From positions 62,001-126,000 of the forward strand of contig SCOI01000006.1 in the NCBI GenBank assembly GCA_005503085.1: a DNA stretch of 64,000 nt. The letters are read 5' to 3'. This DNA comes from Burkholderiales bacterium C2 (GTDB lineage Bacteria; Pseudomonadota; Gammaproteobacteria; Burkholderiales; Burkholderiaceae_C). Position numbers and translations under genes: made by a program. This document shows positions 56,933 through 64,000 of this stretch, piece after piece (positions within the stretch are counted from its first letter, which is position 1; each line of letters starts with the position of its first letter). The notes below the pieces were generated by a model, which worked only from the letters and a program-made list of their open reading frames with translations, searched no databases and was not told where the DNA came from.

Positions 56933-59900
56933 ATGGGGACGGCGTGGCAGTTGCAGTTGCTGGGAGTACCGCATCTGCGCAGGCTTGGCGCGGCCGACTC
57001 GCCGCCCGAGCCGCTGGCCCGCAAGGACGCCGCCTGGCTGGCCTATGCGGCGCTGAACAAGCCGGCGATCAGCGCCACGCTGGCTCTGATGCTGTGGCCC
57101 GAGGTCACGGCGCCGGCGGCGCTGAACAATCTGCGTCAACGCATCTACCGGCTGCGCCGCGCCACGGGGGCGCGCTTGGTCGAGATGGGCGAGCGTATTG
57201 AGCTGGCACCCGACCTGGGCGTCGATGCGGCGCCGACGCTGCTGGGCGACGACCCGGAGGCCCGCATCGAGCCGCTGCTGGCGGGTTTCGAATACGACGC
57301 CGAGAGCGAGTTCGCCGCCTGGCTGACGGCCGAGCGCCAGGCCCGTGCCCAGGCGCTGCGGGAGCTTGTGGCCCGGCTCGCGGCCGAGGCGGAGCAACAA
57401 GGCCAGCTGGTGCTGGCCCTGCGCCACGCCCGCCGCCTGCTGAGCGAGGACATGCTCAGCGAGTATGCGCACCGCCGCCTGATGCGCCTGCACTATCTGC
57501 GCGGCGATACCGCCGCTGCCGTGGCCGCCTTCGAGGCCTGCGAGGCGGCGCTGAAGGAGGCGCTGGGCCTGCGGCCCGGCGCCGAGACCCTGGCTTTGCT
57601 GGAGCTGGTTGAGCGCGGGCAAGCCCTGACCCCGCTGACCCCGCTCGTGCCGACCCTGCCGGCGGTGAGCCTGATGCGCCCGCCACGCCTGGTCGGGCGC
57701 GACGAGCTGCTGGCTCAGCTGGCGCGGGCGGAGTCCGCGGTGACGGTGCTGGTGGGTGAGGCCGGCATGGGCAAGACCCGGGTGCTGCAGGAGCTCGAGC
57801 GCGGCTGTGGTGCTGCGGTCTTGCATGTGCAGGCGCGGCCAGGCGATGCCGGCGTTCCCTACGGCAGCCTGTTGCGCCTGGTGCGCGCGCTGATGGAGCG
57901 GGTCGAGCTGGCCGATGGCACGGCCCTGGCCCCGCTGCTGGACGAGGCGTGTGCGCCCAGGCTCCGGACCACCGTGCAGCAGCTGCAGCGGGCGTTGGAG
58001 GATCTGCTGGCCCGGGCCCGGCTCGCCGGGCTCGCGCGCTTGCTGGTCGACGATCTGCATTTTGCCGACCGGGCCAGCGTCGAGATGCTGCTGGAACTGG
58101 TGCGCTCCGACACGTTGCAGGGCCTGCGCTGGGTGCTGGCTCACCGGCCGGCCGCTGCCGCCGATGCCGACCTTGCCTTGCTGCAGGACCTGGCCGAGTC
58201 GCCGCAGGCCCGCTGGTTGCAGGTCTTGCCGCTCAGCGAGCCGCAGCTGCAGGAGCTGGTGGACAGCCTGGGCCTGAGCGGTCTGGATCCCGCGCCCTGG
58301 GCCGCCGCGCTGGCACGCCACACCGGCGGCAATCCGCTGTTCGTCATCGAAACCCTGCGGGCCTCGATGCAGGGGCGGCCGCAGGCCCGGGTGTTGCCAC
58401 AGCCGGTCGGGCTGATGCATCTGCTGGAGCAGCGTCTGCGCCGGCTTTCGGACGCCGCGCTGGCCCTGGCGCGGGTGGCCGCGATTGCGGTGCCCGACTT
58501 CAGCGTGGCGCTGGCCGAGCAGGTGCTGAGCGCGCCGGCACTGGCGCTGGCCAATGCCTGGGACGAGCTGGAGGCCGCCCAGGTCTTGCGCGGCACCGAC
58601 TTCGCGCATGACCTCGTGCACGACGCGGTGCTGCGCATCACGCCCGCCGTGCTGACGGCTCATCTCCACGGGCAGGTCGCGGCCTTGCTGCTGCAGCAAG
58701 GCGTGGAGCCGGCGCGCGTGGCCGCGCACTGGCAGGCGGCTGGTCAGCCGCGCCCGGCGGCCCAGGCCTTCGCGGCGGCTGCCCAGCGCGCTCAGGCCGC
58801 CGGGCGAGCGCGCGAACAGGCCCAGCTGCTGCTGGCCCAGGCCGATGCGCTGGAGTTGGCCGGCGAGGCGGCGCCCGCCCGACTTGCCCGGCTGGCGGCT
58901 GTTCGGCCGCTGCTGCTGGGCGAGGGTGCCGCTGCGGCCCTGGCACTGAGCGAACGGCTGCTGCCGGCGCCCACCGATCGGGCGGCACCGGCGGCCCAGG
59001 CCTGGGCTTTGCATGCGCTGACTTGTCTGTGGTCGGGTCGCTTGGTGGATAGCGAGGAGGCCGGCCGCCTTGCGCTGGCGTTGGCCGAACCGCAGGAGGA
59101 GCTGGTGCGCATGGAGGCGGCGCGCTGCGTCGCCCAGGCCTGCGGGCTGCTGGGGCGGCCCGAGGAGGGGCTGGCGCTGCTGGCGCCCTGGGAGGAGCGT
59201 GTTGCCAGCGTTGACGATGTGGAGCAGCGGCTGGACTTCTGCGGCACCTATGTCAATCTGAAGATGTACACCGACCGGCCGGTCGAAGCGATGGACTGGA
59301 CCCAGCGGCATCTGCGCTGGGCCGAGCAGGCCGGCCATTTGAGCGAGCAGGTCAGCGCACACATGAATCTGGTCGGCCACCGCTTGCGCCAGGGCGATCT
59401 GGAGGCCGGCGTCGCGCATGCGCAGGCCGCCGCCGTGTTGGCCGCCGATGCCGGGCAGCTGCAGGAACTGGCCGCGTGGAATAACGCGGTGCTGGGCTAT
59501 ATGTTGTGCGGGCTGGGGCGCTATGCCGATGGCCTGGCCCGGCTGGAGGGTGAGCTGGCGCGCACGCCGGCCGGCATCGGCGCGCTGCGGGCCAATCTGG
59601 AGCAATGGCTGGCCCAGTCCTGGCTGAATCTGGGCCAGCCGGCGCGGGCCTTGCATGTGCTGGGCGGCGATGAGGCGGTGCCGCCCGGCAACTGGCGTGC
59701 CAAGCGGCTGATCATGCGGGCGCGCCTGACGCAGGCGCTGGCCGGCGACGCCAGCCCCATGCTCGACGAGGCGCTGGCGGCCTCGCTCAAGCCCATGCAT
59801 CGCTATGACTGGCTGCAGATCCGCCTGCTGCAGGCGCAGCAGGCCGAGCCCGACCTGGCCCTGCGCTGCTGCGAGGAGTTGCAGCCGCTGATGGCGCAGC

Positions 59901-60241
59901 GCCAGCTGCAGGGGCTGGCGGCCGAGCTCGAGCGTGTTCGCCTGCAGGCTCTGTTGCTGCAGCCGACGCTGGACGCGGTGCCGGCCTGTGCCGGCCGGCT
60001 GGAGGCCATGGCGCTGCGCTGGCGGCATCCGATGTTCAGCCCGGCCCAGCAGTTGGCGCAGGCCGCACATGGCTTTGCGCGGCTCGACCTGGCGGCCGAT
60101 GCCCGGCGCTGCCGGCTTGCGGCCCTGCACTGGGTGCATCTGCAGGTGTTCCCGCAGGTGCCGGCGGCGTTCCAGGACAGTTTTCTGCATCGCAGCGCCG
60201 TCACGGCCGGCCTGTCGGCCACCGAGTTGCCGGCGCGCTGA
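56933..60241 (+). CDS. BTAD-containing STAND-type regulator (AfsR/SARP-like)
   Basis: A 1,102-residue regulator from ATG 56933, which has AGGGAGA upstream. An earlier ATG at 56900 lacks one. Order: a winged-helix domain (LRQRIYRLRRATGARL) and bacterial transcriptional activator domain (about 100-230), a STAND ATPase with Walker A GEAGMGKT (275-282) and Walker B LLVDDLHFAD (370-379), then about 600 residues of TPR-like helices. There is no C-terminal LuxR HTH. In actinomycetes this plan defines AfsR-type activators of antibiotic genes; it is less common in Betaproteobacteria. The DHA2 efflux gene 25 bp downstream is a likely target or partner. Confidence 0.87.
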   Translation: MGTAWQLQLLGVPHLRRLGAADSPPEPLARKDAAWLAYAALNKPAISATLALMLWPEVTAPAALNNLRQRIYRLRRATGARLVEMGERIELAPDLGVDAAPTLLGDDPEARIEPLLAGFEYDAESEFAAWLTAERQARAQALRELVARLAAEAEQQGQLVLALRHARRLLSEDMLSEYAHRRLMRLHYLRGDTAAAVAAFEACEAALKEALGLRPGAETLALLELVERGQALTPLTPLVPTLPAVSLMRPPRLVGRDELLAQLARAESAVTVLVGEAGMGKTRVLQELERGCGAAVLHVQARPGDAGVPYGSLLRLVRALMERVELADGTALAPLLDEACAPRLRTTVQQLQRALEDLLARARLAGLARLLVDDLHFADRASVEMLLELVRSDTLQGLRWVLAHRPAAAADADLALLQDLAESPQARWLQVLPLSEPQLQELVDSLGLSGLDPAPWAAALARHTGGNPLFVIETLRASMQGRPQARVLPQPVGLMHLLEQRLRRLSDAALALARVAAIAVPDFSVALAEQVLSAPALALANAWDELEAAQVLRGTDFAHDLVHDAVLRITPAVLTAHLHGQVAALLLQQGVEPARVAAHWQAAGQPRPAAQAFAAAAQRAQAAGRAREQAQLLLAQADALELAGEAAPARLARLAAVRPLLLGEGAAAALALSERLLPAPTDRAAPAAQAWALHALTCLWSGRLVDSEEAGRLALALAEPQEELVRMEAARCVAQACGLLGRPEEGLALLAPWEERVASVDDVEQRLDFCGTYVNLKMYTDRPVEAMDWTQRHLRWAEQAGHLSEQVSAHMNLVGHRLRQGDLEAGVAHAQAAAVLAADAGQLQELAAWNNAVLGYMLCGLGRYADGLARLEGELARTPAGIGALRANLEQWLAQSWLNLGQPARALHVLGGDEAVPPGNWRAKRLIMRARLTQALAGDASPMLDEALAASLKPMHRYDWLQIRLLQAQQAEPDLALRCCEELQPLMAQRQLQGLAAELERVRLQALLLQPTLDAVPACAGRLEAMALRWRHPMFSPAQQLAQAAHGFARLDLAADARRCRLAALHWVHLQVFPQVPAAFQDSFLHRSAVTAGLSATELPAR

Positions 60242-60265
60242 ACGCGCCTGCCCGATACTGGCCCG

Positions 60266-61687
60266 ATGCCCGAGCTTGACCGCCCCATTCTCGATGCGCC
60301 GACGCGCCGCTTCCTGCCCTGGCTGGTGGCGCTGGCCTTCTTCATGCAGACGCTGGACACGACCATCCTGAACACGGCGCTGCCGGGCATGGCGGCCGAT
60401 CTGGGCGAGAACCCGCTGCGCATGCAGTCGGCCGTGGTCGCCTATATGCTGACCGTGGCACTGCTGATCCCGGCCTCGGGCTGGCTGGCGGACCGCTTCG
60501 GTACGCGCCGGCTCTTCATCTGGGCCATCGTGCTGTTCAGCCTGGGCTCGCTGGCCTGCGCGCTGAGCCCTTCGCTGCGGGTGCTGGTGGCGGCGCGGGT
60601 GCTGCAAGGGGTCGGCGGGGCGCTCTTGGTGCCGGTCGGGCGGCTGGCGGTGCTGCGCGCGTTTCCGAAGGAGGAGTTCCTGCCGGTGATGACCTTCATC
60701 GCCTTGCCGGGCCTGATCGGGCCGCTGATTGGGCCGGCGCTGGGCGGCCTGCTGGTGCAGTACGCCAGCTGGCACTGGATCTTTCTGATCAATCTGCCGG
60801 TCGGGGCCTTGGGGGTCGCGGCCAGCCTGCGCTATATGCCCCAGCTCAGGAGCGCCACGCCGGGCCGCTTCGACTGGGGCGGCTTTGTGCTGTTCAGCCT
60901 CGGGCTGATGCTGCTGTCGGTCGGGCTGCAGGGCTTTGGCGAGCATGTGATCAGCGTCGCGGTCAGCATCGTGCTGGTGGTGGCCGGCATGGCCTGCATG
61001 ATGGCCTACTGGCTGCATGCGGCGCGCGCGCCGGCGCCGCTGTTCAATATGCGGCTGTTCGCAATCCCGACCTACCGCATCGGGCTGATCGGCAATGTGT
61101 TCGCCCGCCTGGGCAGCGGCGCCACGCCCTTTCTGACGCCGATGTTTCTGCAGCTGGGCCTGGGTTTCTCGCCCAGCGTGGCCGGGCTGTCGATGATCCC
61201 GACGGTACTCGGTGCGATGCTGACCAAGACCGTCGCGATCAAGCTGATACGCCGCGCTGGCTACCGCCGCGTGCTGGTCGTCAACACGGTGCTGCTGGGC
61301 CTGATGATCGCGAGCTTTGCCCTGGTCGACCGCGACACCTCGCACCTCTGGCTGGCCCTGCATCTGGGCTTGTTCGGCATGGTCAACAGCATGCAGTTCA
61401 CCGCGATGAACACCTTGACCCTGGGCGACCTCGACGCGCAGACCGCCAGCAGCGGCAACAGCCTGCTGTCGGTGGTGATGCAGCTGTCGATGAGTCTGGG
61501 CGTGGCCACCTCCAGCGCCTTCCTGCTGCTCTATTCCGGGGCCGAGCGCAGTGCGGATCTGCTGCCGGCCTTCCAGGCCACCTATCTGTCGATCGGCGTG
61601 ATGGCGGCGCTGGCGGCCTTCATCTTTGCCCAGCTGCGTCGCCACGAGGGTGTGACCGATGCCGGCGACACGATGGGACAGGAATAG
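60266..61687 (+). CDS. MFS drug efflux transporter, DHA2 (EmrB/QacA) family
   Basis: A 473-residue inner-membrane protein with about 14 hydrophobic helices, the 14-TM DHA2 class. Signatures: DTTILNTALPGMA in helix 1 (motif D1), PASGWLADRFGTRRLF (motif A) and GPALGGLLVQYASWHWIF (motif C, G-P-x-L-G-G). Probably exports hydrophobic drugs or metabolites with protons. It follows the BTAD/STAND regulator after 25 bp on the same strand. No EmrA-like adaptor lies nearby, so it may work without an outer-membrane partner. Confidence 0.92.
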   Translation: MPELDRPILDAPTRRFLPWLVALAFFMQTLDTTILNTALPGMAADLGENPLRMQSAVVAYMLTVALLIPASGWLADRFGTRRLFIWAIVLFSLGSLACALSPSLRVLVAARVLQGVGGALLVPVGRLAVLRAFPKEEFLPVMTFIALPGLIGPLIGPALGGLLVQYASWHWIFLINLPVGALGVAASLRYMPQLRSATPGRFDWGGFVLFSLGLMLLSVGLQGFGEHVISVAVSIVLVVAGMACMMAYWLHAARAPAPLFNMRLFAIPTYRIGLIGNVFARLGSGATPFLTPMFLQLGLGFSPSVAGLSMIPTVLGAMLTKTVAIKLIRRAGYRRVLVVNTVLLGLMIASFALVDRDTSHLWLALHLGLFGMVNSMQFTAMNTLTLGDLDAQTASSGNSLLSVVMQLSMSLGVATSSAFLLLYSGAERSADLLPAFQATYLSIGVMAALAAFIFAQLRRHEGVTDAGDTMGQE

Positions 61688-61708
61688 TCACGCGCTTCAT
61701 CCACAATT

Positions 61709-61735
61709 GCAGCGCGGCGGATCGCGCCGCGCTGC
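61709..61735 (+). promoter_or_regulatory. 11-bp GC hairpin in the leader of the YidB-like gene
   Basis: GCAGCGCGGCG (61709-61719) pairs with CGCCGCGCTGC (61725-61735) around a 5-base loop. The ribosome site GGGAG begins on the very next base. It could end the efflux transcript or mask the ribosome site. A CACAAT candidate -10 element lies just upstream. Confidence 0.45.
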
Positions 61736-61745
61736 GGGAGCAATC

Positions 61746-62162
61746 ATGGGCTTGATGGATTCTTTGCTGGGCGCGGCCCAGCAGGCCTTGAACGGTCAGC
61801 AAGGGCAGGGCGGCGTCGACTGGGTCAGCCTGATCGGCACGCTGCTGGCCAATCAGGGCTCGGGCCAGGGCGGGCTGGCCGGCATCTTGCAGCAGCTGCA
61901 GGCCGCGGGCCTGGGCGAGCAGGTGCAGAGCTGGGTCTCGACCGGCGCCAATCTGCCGGTCTCCGGCGAACAGCTGGGCTCGGCCCTGGGTGGCGATCTG
62001 CTGGGTCAGCTGGCAGGCCAGGCCGGCGTCTCGACCAGCGAGGCCGGTGCGCAGCTGAGCCAGTGGCTGCCGCAAATCGTCGACCAGCTGACGCCCAACG
62101 GTCAACTGCCCAGCGGCGGCGTGGATCTGGGCGGGCTGCTGGGGCAGTTGCTGCGCCGCTGA
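61746..62162 (+). CDS. YidB-like DUF937 protein
   Basis: A 138-residue protein rich in Gly, Gln, Leu and Ala. It starts MGLMDSLLGAAQQALNGQQG and contains GLAGILQQLQAAGLGEQVQSWV and a C-terminal LPQIVDQLTPNGQLP, the pattern of the DUF937/YidB family (core GLGEQVQSWVSTGANLPVS). Function is unknown; homologues are abundant, soluble and sometimes found beside periplasmic stress genes. It has no signal peptide. ATG 61746 follows GGGAG. It converges with the HAD-family gene with only 4 bp between. Confidence 0.88.
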   Translation: MGLMDSLLGAAQQALNGQQGQGGVDWVSLIGTLLANQGSGQGGLAGILQQLQAAGLGEQVQSWVSTGANLPVSGEQLGSALGGDLLGQLAGQAGVSTSEAGAQLSQWLPQIVDQLTPNGQLPSGGVDLGGLLGQLLRR

Positions 62163-62166
62163 GCGT

Positions 62167-63009
62167 TCAGCAGCTGCGCCGCCAGTCGGTCTCGATGAAG
62201 CGCAGCACGCTGTCCTCGTGGTGGGGGCCTATCACCGCATGGGCCTCCTGCTTGACCTCGGCGATCGCGTTCTCGACCGCGATGCCGCGATGTGCGGCAC
62301 GCAGCATGGTGATGTCGTTGACCTGGTCGCCAAACACGACGATCTCGCGCTCGTGCAGGTCGTAGCGCTGGGCCAGGGTCTTGATCGCCTGGTCCTTGGT
62401 CGCGCGCCGGTCATGCAGGGTCAGCCAGGGCCAGCCGGGGCGGTAGAGGTCATCGGCCAAATGGATGTCGATCGCGTCACCGGCCAGGGCCTGGATCTCG
62501 GCCATCAGCGCCCGCATCGGCGCCTCGCGCTCGATCAGAATCATCGTCACCACCGGGTCGACCAGCTCGGCACCGATATTGTCGGTGTGGCGCAGCCGCG
62601 GGTCGCCGTTGTGCTGGCGCTGCTCGACGAAGTCCAGCTGGGCTTCGTTGTGCACCGACTGCCAGAACAGGCGGTCGCCGCGCGGCCCGTAGGTGGCCGC
62701 AAAAGGCATGAAGCCGCGCCTGCGCATCAGCGCGAAGATGGCCTGGGCCAGGGCCGGGTCCATCGCATGGACCAGCTCGTGCTGGCCGCTGCTCATCTCG
62801 CTGATATAGGCGCCATTGGCCGAGATCACCGGCAGGCGCAGCGGCAGGTCACCGAGGATGCGGGCGATCGACGAGACATGGCGGGCGCTGGCCACCGTGA
62901 AAGACAGGCCCTCGTCCAGCAGCCGGACCAGGCCGGCGCGGGTGAACGCGGACAGCTCGGCCTGCGGGTTCAGCAGCGTGCCGTCCAGATCCGAAACATA
63001 AAGCGTCAC
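62167..63009 (-). CDS. Cof-type HAD-family phosphatase
   Basis: A 280-residue HAD hydrolase of subclass IIB. The nucleophile Asp is D7 of SDLDGTLLN, followed by the general acid D9. The cap lies between about 85 and 190, and the C-terminal motifs are RRATKDQAI with the Lys and VVFGDQVNDITML with two Asp. These enzymes remove phosphate from sugars, nucleotides or cofactors; the substrate cannot be assigned. It overlaps the PhoH-family gene end by 4 bp on the minus strand. Confidence 0.92.
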   Translation of the reverse strand: MTLYVSDLDGTLLNPQAELSAFTRAGLVRLLDEGLSFTVASARHVSSIARILGDLPLRLPVISANGAYISEMSSGQHELVHAMDPALAQAIFALMRRRGFMPFAATYGPRGDRLFWQSVHNEAQLDFVEQRQHNGDPRLRHTDNIGAELVDPVVTMILIEREAPMRALMAEIQALAGDAIDIHLADDLYRPGWPWLTLHDRRATKDQAIKTLAQRYDLHEREIVVFGDQVNDITMLRAAHRGIAVENAIAEVKQEAHAVIGPHHEDSVLRFIETDWRRSC

Positions 63010-64000
63010 AGGACCTCGGAAGCGAAATCGGCCAGACGCGAGCGTTCGCCACGCGCCAGCGTGATGTGGCCGCTATGGCCCCAGCCCTTGAAGCGGTCGA
63101 CGGCAAAGGTCAGGCCCGAGCTGCCCTCGGTCAGATAAGGCGTGTCGATCTGGGCCAGATTGCCCAGGCAGACGATCTTGGTGCCGGGGCCGGCACGGGT
63201 GATCAGGGTCTTCATCTGCTTGGGGGTCAGGTTTTGCGCCTCGTCAATGATGACGAACTTGTTCAGGAAGGTGCGGCCGCGCATGAAGTTCAGGCTCTTG
63301 ATCTTGATCTTGCTGCGCACCAGATCATTGGTGGCGGCGCGGCCCCACTCACCGGAGCTGCTGTCGCCGCGCGCCAGCACCTCCAGGTTGTCGTCCAGCG
63401 CACCCATCCACGGGCCCATCTTCTCTTCCTCGTTGCCGGGCAGGAAGCCGATGTCCTCGCCGACCGGCACGGTCACGCGGGTCACGATGATCTCGGAGTA
63501 GCGGCGCTCGTCCAGCACCTGCTGCAGTCCGGCTGCCAGTGTCATCAGGGTCTTGCCGGTGCCGGCGGTGCCGGTCAGCGTGATGAAGTCGCAGTCCGGG
63601 TCCATCAAGAGGTTCAGCGCGAAGTTCTGCTCGCGGTTGCGCGCGGTCACGCCCCAGACCGAGTTCTTCTGATGGCCGTAGTCCTTCAGGGTGCGCAGCA
63701 CGGCGCTCTTGCCGGTGATCTCGGTGACCTTGGCATAAAGCGGCGCGGCGCCGGGGGCTTCCAGATAGATGAACTCGTTGATCAGCAGCGAGGGCACCAG
63801 TGGACCGCTGATGCGGTAGTAGGTGATGCCGCCTTGCTGCCAGCTCTCCATGGTCTTGCCGTGGCGGTCCCAGAAGTCAGCCGGCAGCGCCTGCACGCCG
63901 GTGTAGAGCAGGTCCGAGTCTTCTAGCGTCTTGTCGTTGCGATAGTCCTCGGCGGGCAGGCCCAGCGCGCGGGCCTTGATGCGCATATTGATGTCCTTGG
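63006..64000 (-). CDS. PhoH-family ATPase with N-terminal PIN domain, partial
   Basis: The gene is cut at the right edge; the visible frame reads to the last base (KDINMRIKARALGLPAEDY), which is the end of a PIN-like nuclease domain. Then comes a PhoH ATPase with Walker A GTAGTGKTL, EDIGFLPGNEEEKMGPW and Walker B FVIIDEAQNLTPKQM. The PIN-PhoH arrangement is the PhoH2/YlaK type, RNA helicase-RNase proteins known as toxin-like or RNA-decay enzymes; the full length should be about 570 residues. The upstream part lies outside. A Met at 63986 is an internal codon, not the start. Confidence 0.92.
   Translation of the reverse strand, partial: KDINMRIKARALGLPAEDYRNDKTLEDSDLLYTGVQALPADFWDRHGKTMESWQQGGITYYRISGPLVPSLLINEFIYLEAPGAAPLYAKVTEITGKSAVLRTLKDYGHQKNSVWGVTARNREQNFALNLLMDPDCDFITLTGTAGTGKTLMTLAAGLQQVLDERRYSEIIVTRVTVPVGEDIGFLPGNEEEKMGPWMGALDDNLEVLARGDSSSGEWGRAATNDLVRSKIKIKSLNFMRGRTFLNKFVIIDEAQNLTPKQMKTLITRAGPGTKIVCLGNLAQIDTPYLTEGSSGLTFAVDRFKGWGHSGHITLARGERSRLADFASEVL

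Noticed and set aside
56849-61645. A 1,598-codon open frame on the minus strand opposite the BTAD regulator and the efflux gene
   Set aside because: It is rich in Arg, Gln, His and Ala with no domain, and runs opposite two well-supported genes. Long shadow frames are expected at this GC content.

Overview
The window is 64 kb of GC-rich, densely packed bacterial chromosome. Gene content and order point to a betaproteobacterium of the order Burkholderiales, probably the Roseateles/Pelomonas/Rubrivivax side of the order. Signs of this are accA-tilS-lysC, yicC-kinase-PP2C-rph-rdgB-hemW, radC beside fkpB-ispH, a CoA-thioester route for anthranilate, and REP-like palindromes of a type common in that order. 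This placement is inference from content, not from a database search. No CRISPR array, rRNA gene or intact transposon was seen.

Positions 1-12300 are housekeeping: the end of clpA, a minus-strand operon (TPR protein, two cyclophilins, lpxH, mtfA), cysS, a 3-methyladenine-type DNA glycosylase, accA, tilS, lysC and tRNA-Ser(GCT). Beside that tRNA lies the stump of a tyrosine integrase with likely arm-type sites, the scar of a lost mobile element; yicC follows. Positions 12300-16800 hold a Ser/Thr kinase with its PP2C phosphatase, then rph, rdgB and hemW. Positions 16800-21600 hold cheR-cheD-cheB facing a diguanylate cyclase coupled to a MinD/FleN-type ATPase and a truncated haemoglobin. Positions 21600-26100 hold smr, radC, fkpB, ispH, serS and tRNA-Ser(CGA).

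Positions 26100-30900 look like a cell-envelope module: a LytS/LytTR two-component pair, a small membrane protein, two paralogous L,D-transpeptidase-like proteins with altered active-site motifs, a secreted Pro/Thr/Gln-rich peptide, and two strong intergenic hairpins.

Positions 30900-49960 are the metabolic core. A leftward kynB-kynU-kynA operon converts tryptophan to anthranilate. A divergent 14-gene rightward operon should activate anthranilate to 2-aminobenzoyl-CoA, hydroxylate/reduce it with a fused monooxygenase-reductase, and break it down by beta-oxidation-like steps. It also encodes a five-part ABC importer, a thioesterase, a Rid-family protein, a glutaryl-CoA-type dehydrogenase and a MarR regulator. 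A strong sigma70-like promoter overlapped by a 24-bp imperfect palindrome lies between the two operons.

Positions 49960-64000 hold a toxin-antitoxin pair, an NlpC/P60 hydrolase, propionyl-CoA synthetase, an exported M3 peptidase, an RCC1-propeller lipoprotein, a 1,102-residue BTAD/STAND regulator followed by a DHA2-type efflux pump, a YidB-like protein, a Cof-type HAD phosphatase and a PhoH-family ATPase cut by the window edge.
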